Source of the DNA: Desulfovibrionaceae bacterium
GTDB taxonomy: Bacteria > Desulfobacterota > Desulfovibrionia > Desulfovibrionales > Desulfovibrionaceae
Reading direction: 5' to 3'
Assembly (NCBI GenBank): GCA_900770205.1
Contig: CAAGJV010000052.1
Span: forward strand, 1 to 5,926
Length of the DNA: 5,926 bases
Positions 1-5,622 of the stretch are shown in pieces. Each line of letters begins with the position of its first letter. Position 1 is the first letter of the stretch. The position numbers and the translations under genes are program-made. Under the pieces are notes generated by a model, which was given only the letters and a program-made list of their open reading frames with translations, ran no database searches and was not told the origin of the DNA.

Positions 1-1
1 G

Positions 2-376
2 CTTGGAAACGACCAGGAACTGACCTATCAGGAACTGGAAGAAGCCGCCCGCAACGTTATGATGTACTATATGGGCTTCCGCCGCTCCATGGTTGGCATG
101 GAACGAGCCCTGGAAAAAATCAGCTTCCTTGAAAATCAGATTCCTCAGCTCCATGCCAGCACGCTTCGCGATCTCATGCGCTGCCATGAATCCTGCGAAG
201 TCCTCAAAGTATGCGAACTCGCCATTAAGGCTACCATGGAACGCAAGGAAACAGGCCGCTGCGTGTACAAGATCGCCGACTACCCGAACCTCAATCCCGA
301 TATGGCGAAGCCGCTGCTTCTCATCAAGGGAGAAAAAGGCACAGAATTCCACTGGGGCAAGGCTCCTCTTCTGTAA
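2..376 (+). CDS. C-terminal part of FAD-dependent reductase flavoprotein (fumarate reductase / AprA type)
   Basis: This is the last 124 residues of a gene that begins before the window; the frame is open from base 2 and stops with TAA at 374-376. The visible part matches the helical C-terminal domain of the succinate dehydrogenase/fumarate reductase/adenylylsulfate reductase flavoprotein family. It has a helical stretch with 'GFRRS', then 'LRDLMRCHESCEVLKVCEL', then 'ERKETGRCVYKIADYP' followed by a proline-rich tail ending in 'GKAPLL'. In the family the equivalent of 'ETGR..Y..ADYP' is usually 'E.RG.H.R.DYP', so the residue corresponding to the usual His is Val/Tyr-like here. The FAD and substrate sites lie upstream and cannot be seen, so the substrate (fumarate, APS, urocanate, another enoate) cannot be named. 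The next gene starts 41 nt downstream with no terminator between them, so the two are probably co-transcribed and act together in electron transfer. Confidence 0.8.
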   Translation, partial: LGNDQELTYQELEEAARNVMMYYMGFRRSMVGMERALEKISFLENQIPQLHASTLRDLMRCHESCEVLKVCELAIKATMERKETGRCVYKIADYPNLNPDMAKPLLLIKGEKGTEFHWGKAPLL

Positions 377-404
377 TGCACTTTTAGGAACGGATCAGTC
401 ACTC

Positions 405-410
405 AAGGAG
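405..410 (+). promoter_or_regulatory. Ribosome binding site of the GltD-like flavoprotein gene
   Basis: AAGGAG lies 7 nt before the ATG at 418. It selects this start over the in-frame ATGs at codons 11 and 15, which have no comparable purine run in front of them. Confidence 0.75.
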
Positions 411-417
411 TATTATC

Positions 418-2109
418 ATGCCGCCTAGATATAGTCGTGAAATCACCATGCCCATCGTCATGGGCGACAGCCTCAAGGAGCAGTTCCGCACCTCTCCGTG
501 TGAACATTTCTGCCCCGCAGGCAATTCCATTCAGAAAATGCAGGCCCTGGTAGAAAAAGGAGAATTCTGCGAAGCTCTGCGCTACCTGCGCGCCAAGAAT
601 CCTTTCCCCGGTATCACCGGCCGTGTCTGCCCCCACTTCTGCCAGGCAAACTGCAACCGCTCCGGGTATGACAGCTGCGTCAATACCCGTGCCCTTGAAC
701 GTGCCGTGTTCGACTTTGCTCCCCACGGCGCAGCCATGTTCAAACGCCGCAAAAGCACAGGAAAAAGCGTCGGCGTTATCGGCGGCGGCCCTGCCGGCCT
801 CACGGCTGCCTACTTTCTCTCTCTGCTCGGCCACGATGTCACCGTTTACGAGGCCAACCCTGTTCTTGGCGGCATGACGCGCTACGGCGTACCGGATTTC
901 CGCCTTCCCCGCGATGTCGTTGATCGCGAAATCGGCTGGGTTCTGGAAGCCGGCGTCCACGCCCGCGTCAATACCATGGTAGGCAGAGATATTTCCTTCT
1001 CCGCTGTTCGTGCCGCGCACGATGCCGTTATTGTCACCACCGGCAACCCGAAGGAAAACAGCCTTCCCATCCCCGGAGCGGAAACAGCTGTAAAGGCTGT
1101 GGAGTTCCTGCGCCAGGCATCTCTCGGGCTGAGGCCGGAAGTTGGTAAGCGCGTTGTCGTCATGGGCGGCGGCGGCGTTGGTTTCGACGCGGCCTTTGTC
1201 GCCCGCCGCCTCGGGGCAGAAGAAGTCCATGTCATCTGCCTTGAAAAGGCCGGCGAAATGCGAGCTCCAGAAGAAGATCTCATTCAGGCCGCTGAAGAAG
1301 GTATCGCCATCCACAACTCCTGCACCATGTCTGCCATCCAGACGCAGGACGGAAAAACAACCGGTGTAGACTACTTTGAAGTGCAGGAATGCCGCTTCGA
1401 TGAAAAAGGCCGGCTTACCCTTATCCCTGTAGAAGGCGGCTCTCATACGCTCTCCTGCGACACCGTTATTTTTGCCGTCGGCATGAAGACAGACCTTGCC
1501 TTCATGGAAGAAGCCAGCGTCAGCCTCACGCCGCGCAACTGGATCGTGGTCGGAAGCAAGCAGGAAAGTTCCGTAGAAGGCATCTTTGCCGCTGGCGATG
1601 TTGCCTCCGGCCCGGCCTCCATCGCCGCTGCCATTGGCGGAGGGCGCCGCGCCGCCTTTGGAGCCCATGCCTATCTGACGGGAGAAAACTCCCGCGTTTA
1701 CGCCATCGGCGATGATAACACCATCGTTGCCAGAGACGACCTTGCCGGAACTGCCGCCCCCTACGTTGTGCCCATGGAAGAGATCTACGGCATTCTCCAG
1801 TATGAGAAAACCGAACCTCAGAAACAGGCATGCGCCAACCACATGGACTTTACGGAAAACAATGCTGGCTATACGGCAGAACAGGCCCAGCTTGAAGCAG
1901 CCCGCTGCATGCACTGCGGGCACTGCAAGGCCTGCGGCACCTGCGTAGATGACTGCCCGGGCTATGTGCTGGAGCTCAAGCATCTCGACAACGGTACAGA
2001 CCGCCCTGAAGTCGCTCATGGCGATGAATGCTGGCACTGCGCCAACTGCCGCACCAGCTGCCCGACCGGCGCCATGGGATTCCGCTTCCCTCTCCGCATG
2101 CAGGTCTGA
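418..2109 (+). CDS. GltD-like NAD(P)H/FAD oxidoreductase with N-terminal and C-terminal iron-sulfur domains
   Basis: A 563-residue soluble flavoprotein that should take electrons from NAD(P)H through FAD and pass them along [4Fe-4S] clusters. Residues 1-100 are a glutamate-synthase small-subunit-type cysteine domain (Cys28, 32, 51, 71, 75, 79, 87; note 'PCEHFCPAG' and 'GRVCPHFCQANC'). Residues 117-146 form the FAD Rossmann motif 'GVIGGGPAGLTAAYF' ending 'VTVYEA'. 'GGMTRYGVPDFRLP' (151-164) is typical of GltD. Residues 246-260 are the second dinucleotide (NAD(P)H) site 'VVVMGGGGVGFDAA'. 'GIFAAGDVASGP' (388-399) closes the FAD site. Residues 490-555 are a ferredoxin-like domain with a six-cysteine first motif (497, 500, 503, 506, 509, 513) and a CX2CX2CX3CP second motif (538, 541, 544, 548). 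No GltB-type glutamate synthase partner is visible; the neighbour is a fumarate-reductase-type flavoprotein, so a role as its NAD(P)H-dependent electron donor is the best inference. No signal peptide is seen, so it should be cytoplasmic. Confidence 0.9.
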   Translation: MPPRYSREITMPIVMGDSLKEQFRTSPCEHFCPAGNSIQKMQALVEKGEFCEALRYLRAKNPFPGITGRVCPHFCQANCNRSGYDSCVNTRALERAVFDFAPHGAAMFKRRKSTGKSVGVIGGGPAGLTAAYFLSLLGHDVTVYEANPVLGGMTRYGVPDFRLPRDVVDREIGWVLEAGVHARVNTMVGRDISFSAVRAAHDAVIVTTGNPKENSLPIPGAETAVKAVEFLRQASLGLRPEVGKRVVVMGGGGVGFDAAFVARRLGAEEVHVICLEKAGEMRAPEEDLIQAAEEGIAIHNSCTMSAIQTQDGKTTGVDYFEVQECRFDEKGRLTLIPVEGGSHTLSCDTVIFAVGMKTDLAFMEEASVSLTPRNWIVVGSKQESSVEGIFAAGDVASGPASIAAAIGGGRRAAFGAHAYLTGENSRVYAIGDDNTIVARDDLAGTAAPYVVPMEEIYGILQYEKTEPQKQACANHMDFTENNAGYTAEQAQLEAARCMHCGHCKACGTCVDDCPGYVLELKHLDNGTDRPEVAHGDECWHCANCRTSCPTGAMGFRFPLRMQV

Positions 2110-2143
2110 TCAATAAGGACAGTCCCCCTCCTTGGCTGATTAT

Positions 2144-2190
2144 AGAAGAAAGCAGGATTCTTTCCGGAATTCTGCTTTCTTCTTCTCTCC
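2144..2190 (+). terminator. Rho-independent terminator after the flavoprotein operon
   Basis: Arms 2144-2160 and 2167-2183 pair over 17 bp, with one G-U pair at 2156/2171, around a 6-nt loop TTTCCG. A T/C-rich run follows (TTCTCTCCCC). The tail is pyrimidine-rich rather than pure T. It begins 34 nt after the stop of the flavoprotein gene and lies 74 nt before the permease start, so it separates two transcription units or attenuates read-through into the permease. Confidence 0.8.
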
Positions 2191-2257
2191 CCTTGTCCCT
2201 CTCCCTCTCTCTTTCGCCAAGTCAGACACTGGCAGGCCCTTTTTCCGGAGTCCCCTT
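2184..2257 (+). other. Pyrimidine-rich leader of the permease gene
   Basis: Between the terminator and the permease ATG the + strand is almost all C and T up to about base 2217, then becomes mixed. I find no convincing -35/-10 pair, so either the promoter is atypical or the permease is expressed by read-through. The pyrimidine run could serve as a rho-type or protein-binding leader, but nothing in the sequence proves it. Confidence 0.35.
2245..2250 (+). promoter_or_regulatory. Ribosome binding site that fixes the permease start
   Basis: CCGGAG sits 7 nt before the ATG at 2258. The longer open frame back to a TTG at 2132 would place the first codons inside the terminator hairpin and encode a polar, low-complexity stretch, so the ATG at 2258 is preferred. 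Confidence 0.65.
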
Positions 2258-3727
2258 ATGGCCACTACCAATACAGTTCTCTCCCAAAATACCAGGCCGG
2301 ACATCAAATATTTCCTGCATTCCGCCGTATGCCTTGCCATCATGTTCGGCTTCGGGCAGCTTTCTCCCGTATCTCCTCTCACCCCTCTGGGAATGAACAT
2401 CATCGGCATTTTTCTTGGTGTGCTTTACGGGTGGATATTCATCGATATTATATGGCCCAGCATTGCCGGACTTCTGGCGCTCACACTCATTGGCGGGATG
2501 AAGCCCGTTACCCTGCTTAACAAAAGCTTTGGCGACCCCGTCGTCATCATGATGTTCTTCATTTTCGTCTTCTGTGCCACCATCAACTACTACGGGCTTT
2601 CAAAATTCATCTCTCTGTGGTTCATCACGCGGAAAGCCGTTGCCGGAAAGCCCTGGCTTTTCACCTACACGCTTCTTGTTTCCATCATGCTGCTCGGCGG
2701 CTTGACCAGCTCATCCCCAGCAGCCGTCATCGGGTGGAGCATACTCTACGGGATATGCGATGTGTGCGGGTACAAAAAGGGAGAAGGCTATCCAACTATG
2801 ATGGTCTTCGGCATCGTTTATTCCGCACAGGTGGGAATGGCTCTCATTCCTTTCAAGCAGGCGGCGCTTACCGTTATGGGCTCCTACGAAACACTGTCCG
2901 GCACCCATATCGACTATGCCAAATACATGCTTATTGCCTTTATTGCCTGTTCTCTGTGTTCTCTGCTTTTTCTGCTGATCGGCAAATATGTTTTCAGGCC
3001 CGATGTCAGCAAACTTGCATCCCTCGATACCAGCAAGCTCGATAAAGACCAATCACTCTGCCTTTCTTCCGTACAGAAAACCGTTCTCTTCTTCCTGTTC
3101 GCCCTCGTGGCTCTGCTTCTCATACCAGCCTTTCTGCCGGGCGATATGCTTATCGTAAAATTCCTGAAAAGTATCGGCAACACGGGTATATGCATGCTCC
3201 TTGTCGGCGTCATGTGCTTTATAAAGATTGAAGGGAAGCCTCTTCTGCGGTTCAAAGCCATGGTCGATGACGGCGTAGCCTGGGGCATTATTTTCATTCT
3301 TGCCACGGTACAGCCTCTCTCCGGCGCCATGTCGTCTCCAGAAAGCGGCATCACCCCCTTCCTCATGAAAATACTTGACCCCTTGTTCGGTGCCGGTTCC
3401 CCCTTGCTTTTTGCCGCAGCCATGGGGCTGCTCGCCACATGCCTCACCCAATTTGTTAACAACGGAGCCGTTGGCGTAGGCCTTATGCCTGTTATCTTCA
3501 GCTACAGCGCCAATATGCACACCAGCCCGGAACTTCCTGTCATCATGGTTGTCATGGCCATACACCTGGCATTTCTCACCCCCAGCGCAAGTTCAAGCGC
3601 AGCCCTCCTGCACGGCAACGAATGGGCCAGTACGAAAAGCATCTGGAAGACTTCCCCGCTCGTCATTTTTCTCTCCTGGATACTGATGGCCAGCATAACT
3701 CTGAGCGTAGGTTCCATGCTGTTCTAA
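2258..3727 (+). CDS. SLC13/DASS-type anion permease
   Basis: A 489-residue integral inner-membrane protein with about 11-13 hydrophobic segments, the usual size for the divalent anion:Na+ symporter (SLC13, DASS) family, which imports di- and tricarboxylates, sulfate or related anions. Two repeated halves are visible. The first re-entrant region contains 'LGGLTSSSPAAVIGW' (146-160), and the second contains 'CLTQFVNNGAVGVGLMP' (395-411), followed by 'FLTPSASSSAALLHGNEW' (439-456). These stand where family members carry the paired Ser-Asn-Thr ion-binding motifs, but here they read Ser-Ser-Pro or Ser-Ser-Ser and Asn-Asn-Gly, so ion coupling and substrate may differ from the well-known members. 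A polar cytoplasmic loop (about 244-272) separates the halves. The gene lies between two terminators and is probably its own transcription unit. A link with the upstream reductase (substrate uptake) is inference from adjacency. The specific substrate cannot be told. Confidence 0.85.
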   Translation: MATTNTVLSQNTRPDIKYFLHSAVCLAIMFGFGQLSPVSPLTPLGMNIIGIFLGVLYGWIFIDIIWPSIAGLLALTLIGGMKPVTLLNKSFGDPVVIMMFFIFVFCATINYYGLSKFISLWFITRKAVAGKPWLFTYTLLVSIMLLGGLTSSSPAAVIGWSILYGICDVCGYKKGEGYPTMMVFGIVYSAQVGMALIPFKQAALTVMGSYETLSGTHIDYAKYMLIAFIACSLCSLLFLLIGKYVFRPDVSKLASLDTSKLDKDQSLCLSSVQKTVLFFLFALVALLLIPAFLPGDMLIVKFLKSIGNTGICMLLVGVMCFIKIEGKPLLRFKAMVDDGVAWGIIFILATVQPLSGAMSSPESGITPFLMKILDPLFGAGSPLLFAAAMGLLATCLTQFVNNGAVGVGLMPVIFSYSANMHTSPELPVIMVVMAIHLAFLTPSASSSAALLHGNEWASTKSIWKTSPLVIFLSWILMASITLSVGSMLF

Positions 3728-3766
3728 TGTTCTCTTCTTGCCATAAACCGGCTTTTCCGGCCCTGC

Positions 3767-3810
3767 GGCTCTTTTCGCTTCCCTCACGAAAAGAGCCTTT
3801 CCTTATTCTT
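3767..3810 (+). terminator. Rho-independent terminator after the permease
   Basis: A perfect 11-bp stem (GGCTCTTTTCG at 3767-3777 with CGAAAAGAGCC at 3787-3797) encloses a 9-nt loop and is followed by TTTCCTTATTCTT. It begins 39 nt after the permease stop. A smaller CCGG/CCGG hairpin (3748-3760) lies just before it. There is no T-rich run on the other strand, so it works for + transcripts. Confidence 0.85.
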
Positions 3811-3877
3811 CCCCCTGTTCCTCTACTCCGTGTTTGACGAAACCCTCCATTGCCATTAGCCTTTTCCTATGGCTTCA

Positions 3878-3886
3878 TGCTAAATA
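3878..3886 (+). promoter_or_regulatory. Possible extended -10 promoter for the TPR lipoprotein gene
   Basis: TGCTAAATA matches an extended -10 element (TGn plus TAAATA, close to TATAAT). It lies about 35 nt before the lipoprotein ATG and after the permease terminator, where a promoter is expected. No good -35 hexamer stands 16-18 nt upstream, as extended -10 promoters can tolerate. This is a weak prediction. Confidence 0.35.
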
Positions 3887-3911
3887 TACCCTGCTTCCTC
3901 AGCTTTATTGT

Positions 3912-3915
3912 GGAG
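3912..3915 (+). promoter_or_regulatory. Ribosome binding site that fixes the lipoprotein start
   Basis: GGAG lies 5 nt before the ATG at 3921. This start places a clean lipoprotein signal peptide at the N-terminus. The longer open frame from a TTG at 3834 would add 29 residues in front of the signal peptide. Confidence 0.65.
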
Positions 3916-3920
3916 AATGC

Positions 3921-4535
3921 ATGAAAAACGTTATGCTGCTTATCGCCGCCATAGTCTTCCTCTCGGGATGCGGCCGATTCTCCTTCAGCCTGCCGTTTAT
4001 GAATAAAGAAACATCCCACTCATCCATACAGGAAAAAAAAGCTCCAGAACGAAAAGCTACCTACGCTGTTTCTCCTGAGGCACAGTCCTACCTGGCACAA
4101 GCCATGGAATACTGGACAGATTCCGGAGAATGCACCGATCCGGAAAATGCAGCGGCACTTCTGGATAAATCCATAGAAAAAGACCCGCTGGATCCAGCGC
4201 CCTATCTTCTGCGAAGCCTTGCCCTGAGCGATCTCGGCTACCTTAACGAGGCCTTCGACGATGCCACCCATGCCATCCGGCTTTCTCCCACGGCAGAAGC
4301 CTATGCCACACGGGGCCTCATCTGCCTGAAACAGCATCACCCGGAAGGAGCCCAGCGGGATTTTGCCTACGCAGAAAAAATAAATCCACGGGAACCCCTT
4401 ATCTACGTTTACCGTGCTGCAGGAGCCTTTTTGGAAAATCGCCGTGCCGATGCCTGTACCGACCTGAAGCATGCCTGTGATCTCGGTCACTGCCGCCCCT
4501 GGAACACGGCAGCAGCGAACAACCTGTGCCGATAG
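3921..4535 (+). CDS. TPR-repeat lipoprotein
   Basis: A 204-residue predicted lipoprotein. Residues 1-17 are a type II signal peptide: Lys2, a hydrophobic core, and the lipobox Leu-Ser-Gly-Cys with Cys17 as the lipidated residue. Residue 18 is Gly rather than Asp, so under the enterobacterial sorting rule it would go to the outer membrane, facing the periplasm. A polar linker (about 28-50) leads to three or four tetratricopeptide-like helix pairs from about residue 53 to 190, with 'DPAPYLLRSLALSDLGYLNEA' type A/B helices and 'AYATRGLICLKQHH' the clearest. The C-terminus 'ACDLGHCRPWN' resembles the Sel1/TPR ending 'ACDLGDC'. Six further Cys residues (71, 135, 179, 186, 191, 203) could form periplasmic disulfides. 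Such proteins act as scaffolds for protein complexes, but no partner can be named. The HEAT-type gene starts 17 nt downstream, so the two are probably one operon. Confidence 0.8.
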   Translation: MKNVMLLIAAIVFLSGCGRFSFSLPFMNKETSHSSIQEKKAPERKATYAVSPEAQSYLAQAMEYWTDSGECTDPENAAALLDKSIEKDPLDPAPYLLRSLALSDLGYLNEAFDDATHAIRLSPTAEAYATRGLICLKQHHPEGAQRDFAYAEKINPREPLIYVYRAAGAFLENRRADACTDLKHACDLGHCRPWNTAAANNLCR

Positions 4536-4540
4536 CTTTA

Positions 4541-4546
4541 AGAGGA
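4541..4546 (+). promoter_or_regulatory. Ribosome binding site that fixes the HEAT-like gene start
   Basis: AGAGGA lies 6 nt before the ATG at 4553. A longer in-frame start at GTG 4526 would overlap the lipoprotein stop but has no purine-rich site before it, so 4553 is preferred. Confidence 0.65.
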
Positions 4547-4552
4547 TCTCCC

Positions 4553-5377
4553 ATGCGCCTGTCGACTGCTGCCATTCTCCAGGAGTTCGCAAGGGAAAGA
4601 GCCCGACAGGCCGCGCTGACACGGGATGAACTGGAACAGGAATATAGAGCGCTGCAGGATAGCGGGTATGAAATAAGCCGCCTTTTCACATTTCAAAGCA
4701 ACCTGGCCGGCAGCAGGCAGATAGAGTATCACTATGAACTGCTTCTGGAAGATTGGAAAAGAACAAAAGAAACTCAACTCGATATGGAATTCAGTTTTGA
4801 AAAACGGGGGAACGAGGCTATCAACTTTCTTTTTCCTCTTCTCGATAAAAAAGATGCATTTGAATCCGTTCATATCGCCTACCTGCTGGCAAACATGATT
4901 TCCAAACGAAAACCATGGGAGCAAAACTACGAAAAGCTGGTTCCATATCTGCTCCGGTATGCCTCCCTTTCAAGCACAGCTCTCCGCCGGAAGGCAATTA
5001 TTGCCCTGGGGTGGTGTTATGCTCCCAGCCACTTTCAGGAGCAGATAGACTGCCTCAGCACTCATCTTCTGAACGATGAAGATAGCCTGTGCCGTGCATG
5101 GTCTGCTTCGGCTTTTATGTGGATGTTCTTCCACCATGCCCCGCTGGAAAGTGTCCGGCAGCAGGCACTGCCAGTTCTTCTGCAGAGTCTGGAAAGAGAG
5201 CGAAATGTTTTCGTTGTCGGCGGCGTTGTACTCACCATTCAGGAATTATGGAAGAAAAAACTCAGGCTGAGCCAGGCAGCCGCCGACCGATGCGACTACG
5301 AAGCCATAGAAAAGGCACGAAAACGGGCTCTGAAATTTTTGAATCAGCTGAACGAGAGTATCGTTATAACAACTTAG
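4553..5377 (+). CDS. HEAT-like helical-repeat protein of unknown function
   Basis: A 274-residue, all-helical, soluble protein without signal peptide or membrane segment, so probably cytoplasmic. Residues 1-75 are charged amphipathic helices (many Arg/Glu/Gln) that could be a coiled coil or dimerisation region. From about 88 to 232 there are four helix pairs of roughly 35-38 residues with the spacing of HEAT/armadillo-like repeats: about 88-118, 126-156 ('STALRRKAIIALGWCY'), 163-193 ('EDSLCRAWSASAFMWMFF') and 200-233 ('VRQQALPVLLQSL'). The Arg/Ala/Leu pattern in the second helix of each pair is HEAT-like. The tail (245-266) is a basic amphipathic helix. No catalytic motif is seen. It follows the TPR lipoprotein by 17 nt and has its own Shine-Dalgarno site. 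I do not recognise a named family; an immunity or adaptor protein is possible but unsupported. Confidence 0.7.
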   Translation: MRLSTAAILQEFARERARQAALTRDELEQEYRALQDSGYEISRLFTFQSNLAGSRQIEYHYELLLEDWKRTKETQLDMEFSFEKRGNEAINFLFPLLDKKDAFESVHIAYLLANMISKRKPWEQNYEKLVPYLLRYASLSSTALRRKAIIALGWCYAPSHFQEQIDCLSTHLLNDEDSLCRAWSASAFMWMFFHHAPLESVRQQALPVLLQSLERERNVFVVGGVVLTIQELWKKKLRLSQAAADRCDYEAIEKARKRALKFLNQLNESIVITT

Positions 5378-5397
5378 GGAAAGGCCTTTTACTCTTT

Positions 5398-5426
5398 TTG
5401 ATAACTGGACATAAAATCTTTGTAAT
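5398..5426 (+). promoter_or_regulatory. Possible sigma70-like promoter with no gene after it
   Basis: TTGATA (5398-5403), a 17-nt spacer and TGTAAT (5421-5426) each match the -35 and -10 consensus at five of six bases with ideal spacing. A transcript from about 5433 would run through the inverted-repeat element and antisense to the MFS 3' end. In AT-rich DNA such matches occur by chance, so confidence is low. Confidence 0.25.
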
Positions 5427-5450
5427 TCGCAGAGATCGTTGATAAGAATG

Positions 5451-5567
5451 CAGACTAGAGCACTTTCAAAAAAGGTTAAGACTGTGTATCCACAGGGGCG
5501 AAACCAAGCTTTATCAAAAAAAATTAAAAGATTTTTCTCATTTTTTTTATAAAATTGCTCTAGACTG
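5451..5567. repeat. MITE-like element with terminal inverted repeats ending in CTAG
   Basis: The left end CAGACTAGAGCACTTTCAAA (from 5451) and the reverse complement of the right end CAGTCTAGAGCAATTTTATA (from 5567 leftwards) match at 19 of 23 positions; 12 of the first 13 are on the conserved CAG-N-CTAGAGCA core. Both ends lie in CTAG. If the TA of each CTAG (5456-5457 and 5561-5562) is the target duplication, the inserted element is 103 bp (5458-5560), non-coding, with ends GAGCA and TGCTC. TA duplication at CTAG sites is the known habit of IS630-family transposons, so a non-autonomous derivative is a reasonable reading. Alternatives are a bidirectional terminator or a chance repeat. Confidence 0.45.
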
Positions 5568-5622
5568 GATACTTGCAGCTGCTTTTAAGAACATGACATA
5601 TTTTGGAATACAGAGGCATGCG

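Larger units (their letters stand above)
5378..5622. other. Convergent AT-rich intergenic region
   Basis: The HEAT-like gene (+) and the MFS gene (-) both end into this 245-bp stretch. It is clearly richer in A/T than the flanking genes and I find no open frame worth calling in it. It holds the inverted-repeat element at 5451-5567, a small perfect hairpin CTGTG-TATC-CACAG (5482-5495) and long A and T runs, but no classical GC-rich stem followed by a T run for either gene. Confidence 0.6.

Noticed and set aside
403..2037. A 544-codon open frame on the minus strand opposite the GltD-like gene
   Set aside because: It is the mirror of a strongly biased coding strand (few T/A at the positions that would make stops). 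Its product is a Gly/Ala/His-rich sequence with no domain pattern, while the + strand product has complete FAD, NAD(P)H and Fe-S motifs.
2231..2246. Sigma54-like sequence TGGCAGG-N4-TTTTC before the permease
   Set aside because: The -24 half is fair, but the essential GC of the -12 half is absent, and the start point would fall inside the ribosome binding site.
2132..2257. N-terminal extension of the permease from TTG 2132
   Set aside because: It would run through the terminator hairpin and the pyrimidine-rich tract, has no Shine-Dalgarno site, and adds a non-membrane, low-complexity leader; ATG 2258 has CCGGAG at correct spacing.
3053..3565. A 170-codon minus-strand open frame opposite the permease
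   Set aside because: The product is polar and without motifs, and it lies wholly under a convincing membrane protein gene; treated as a shadow.
3834..3920. N-terminal extension of the TPR lipoprotein from TTG 3834
   Set aside because: It would bury the lipoprotein signal peptide behind 29 extra residues; ATG 3921 has GGAG upstream and gives a normal lipobox at residue 17.
5507..5550. A- and T-runs (AAAAAAAATTAAAAGATTTTT and following T run) as a terminator for either convergent gene
   Set aside because: The only pairing available is A-T, with no GC stem, so it is unlikely to terminate efficiently on its own; kept only as part of the intergenic description.
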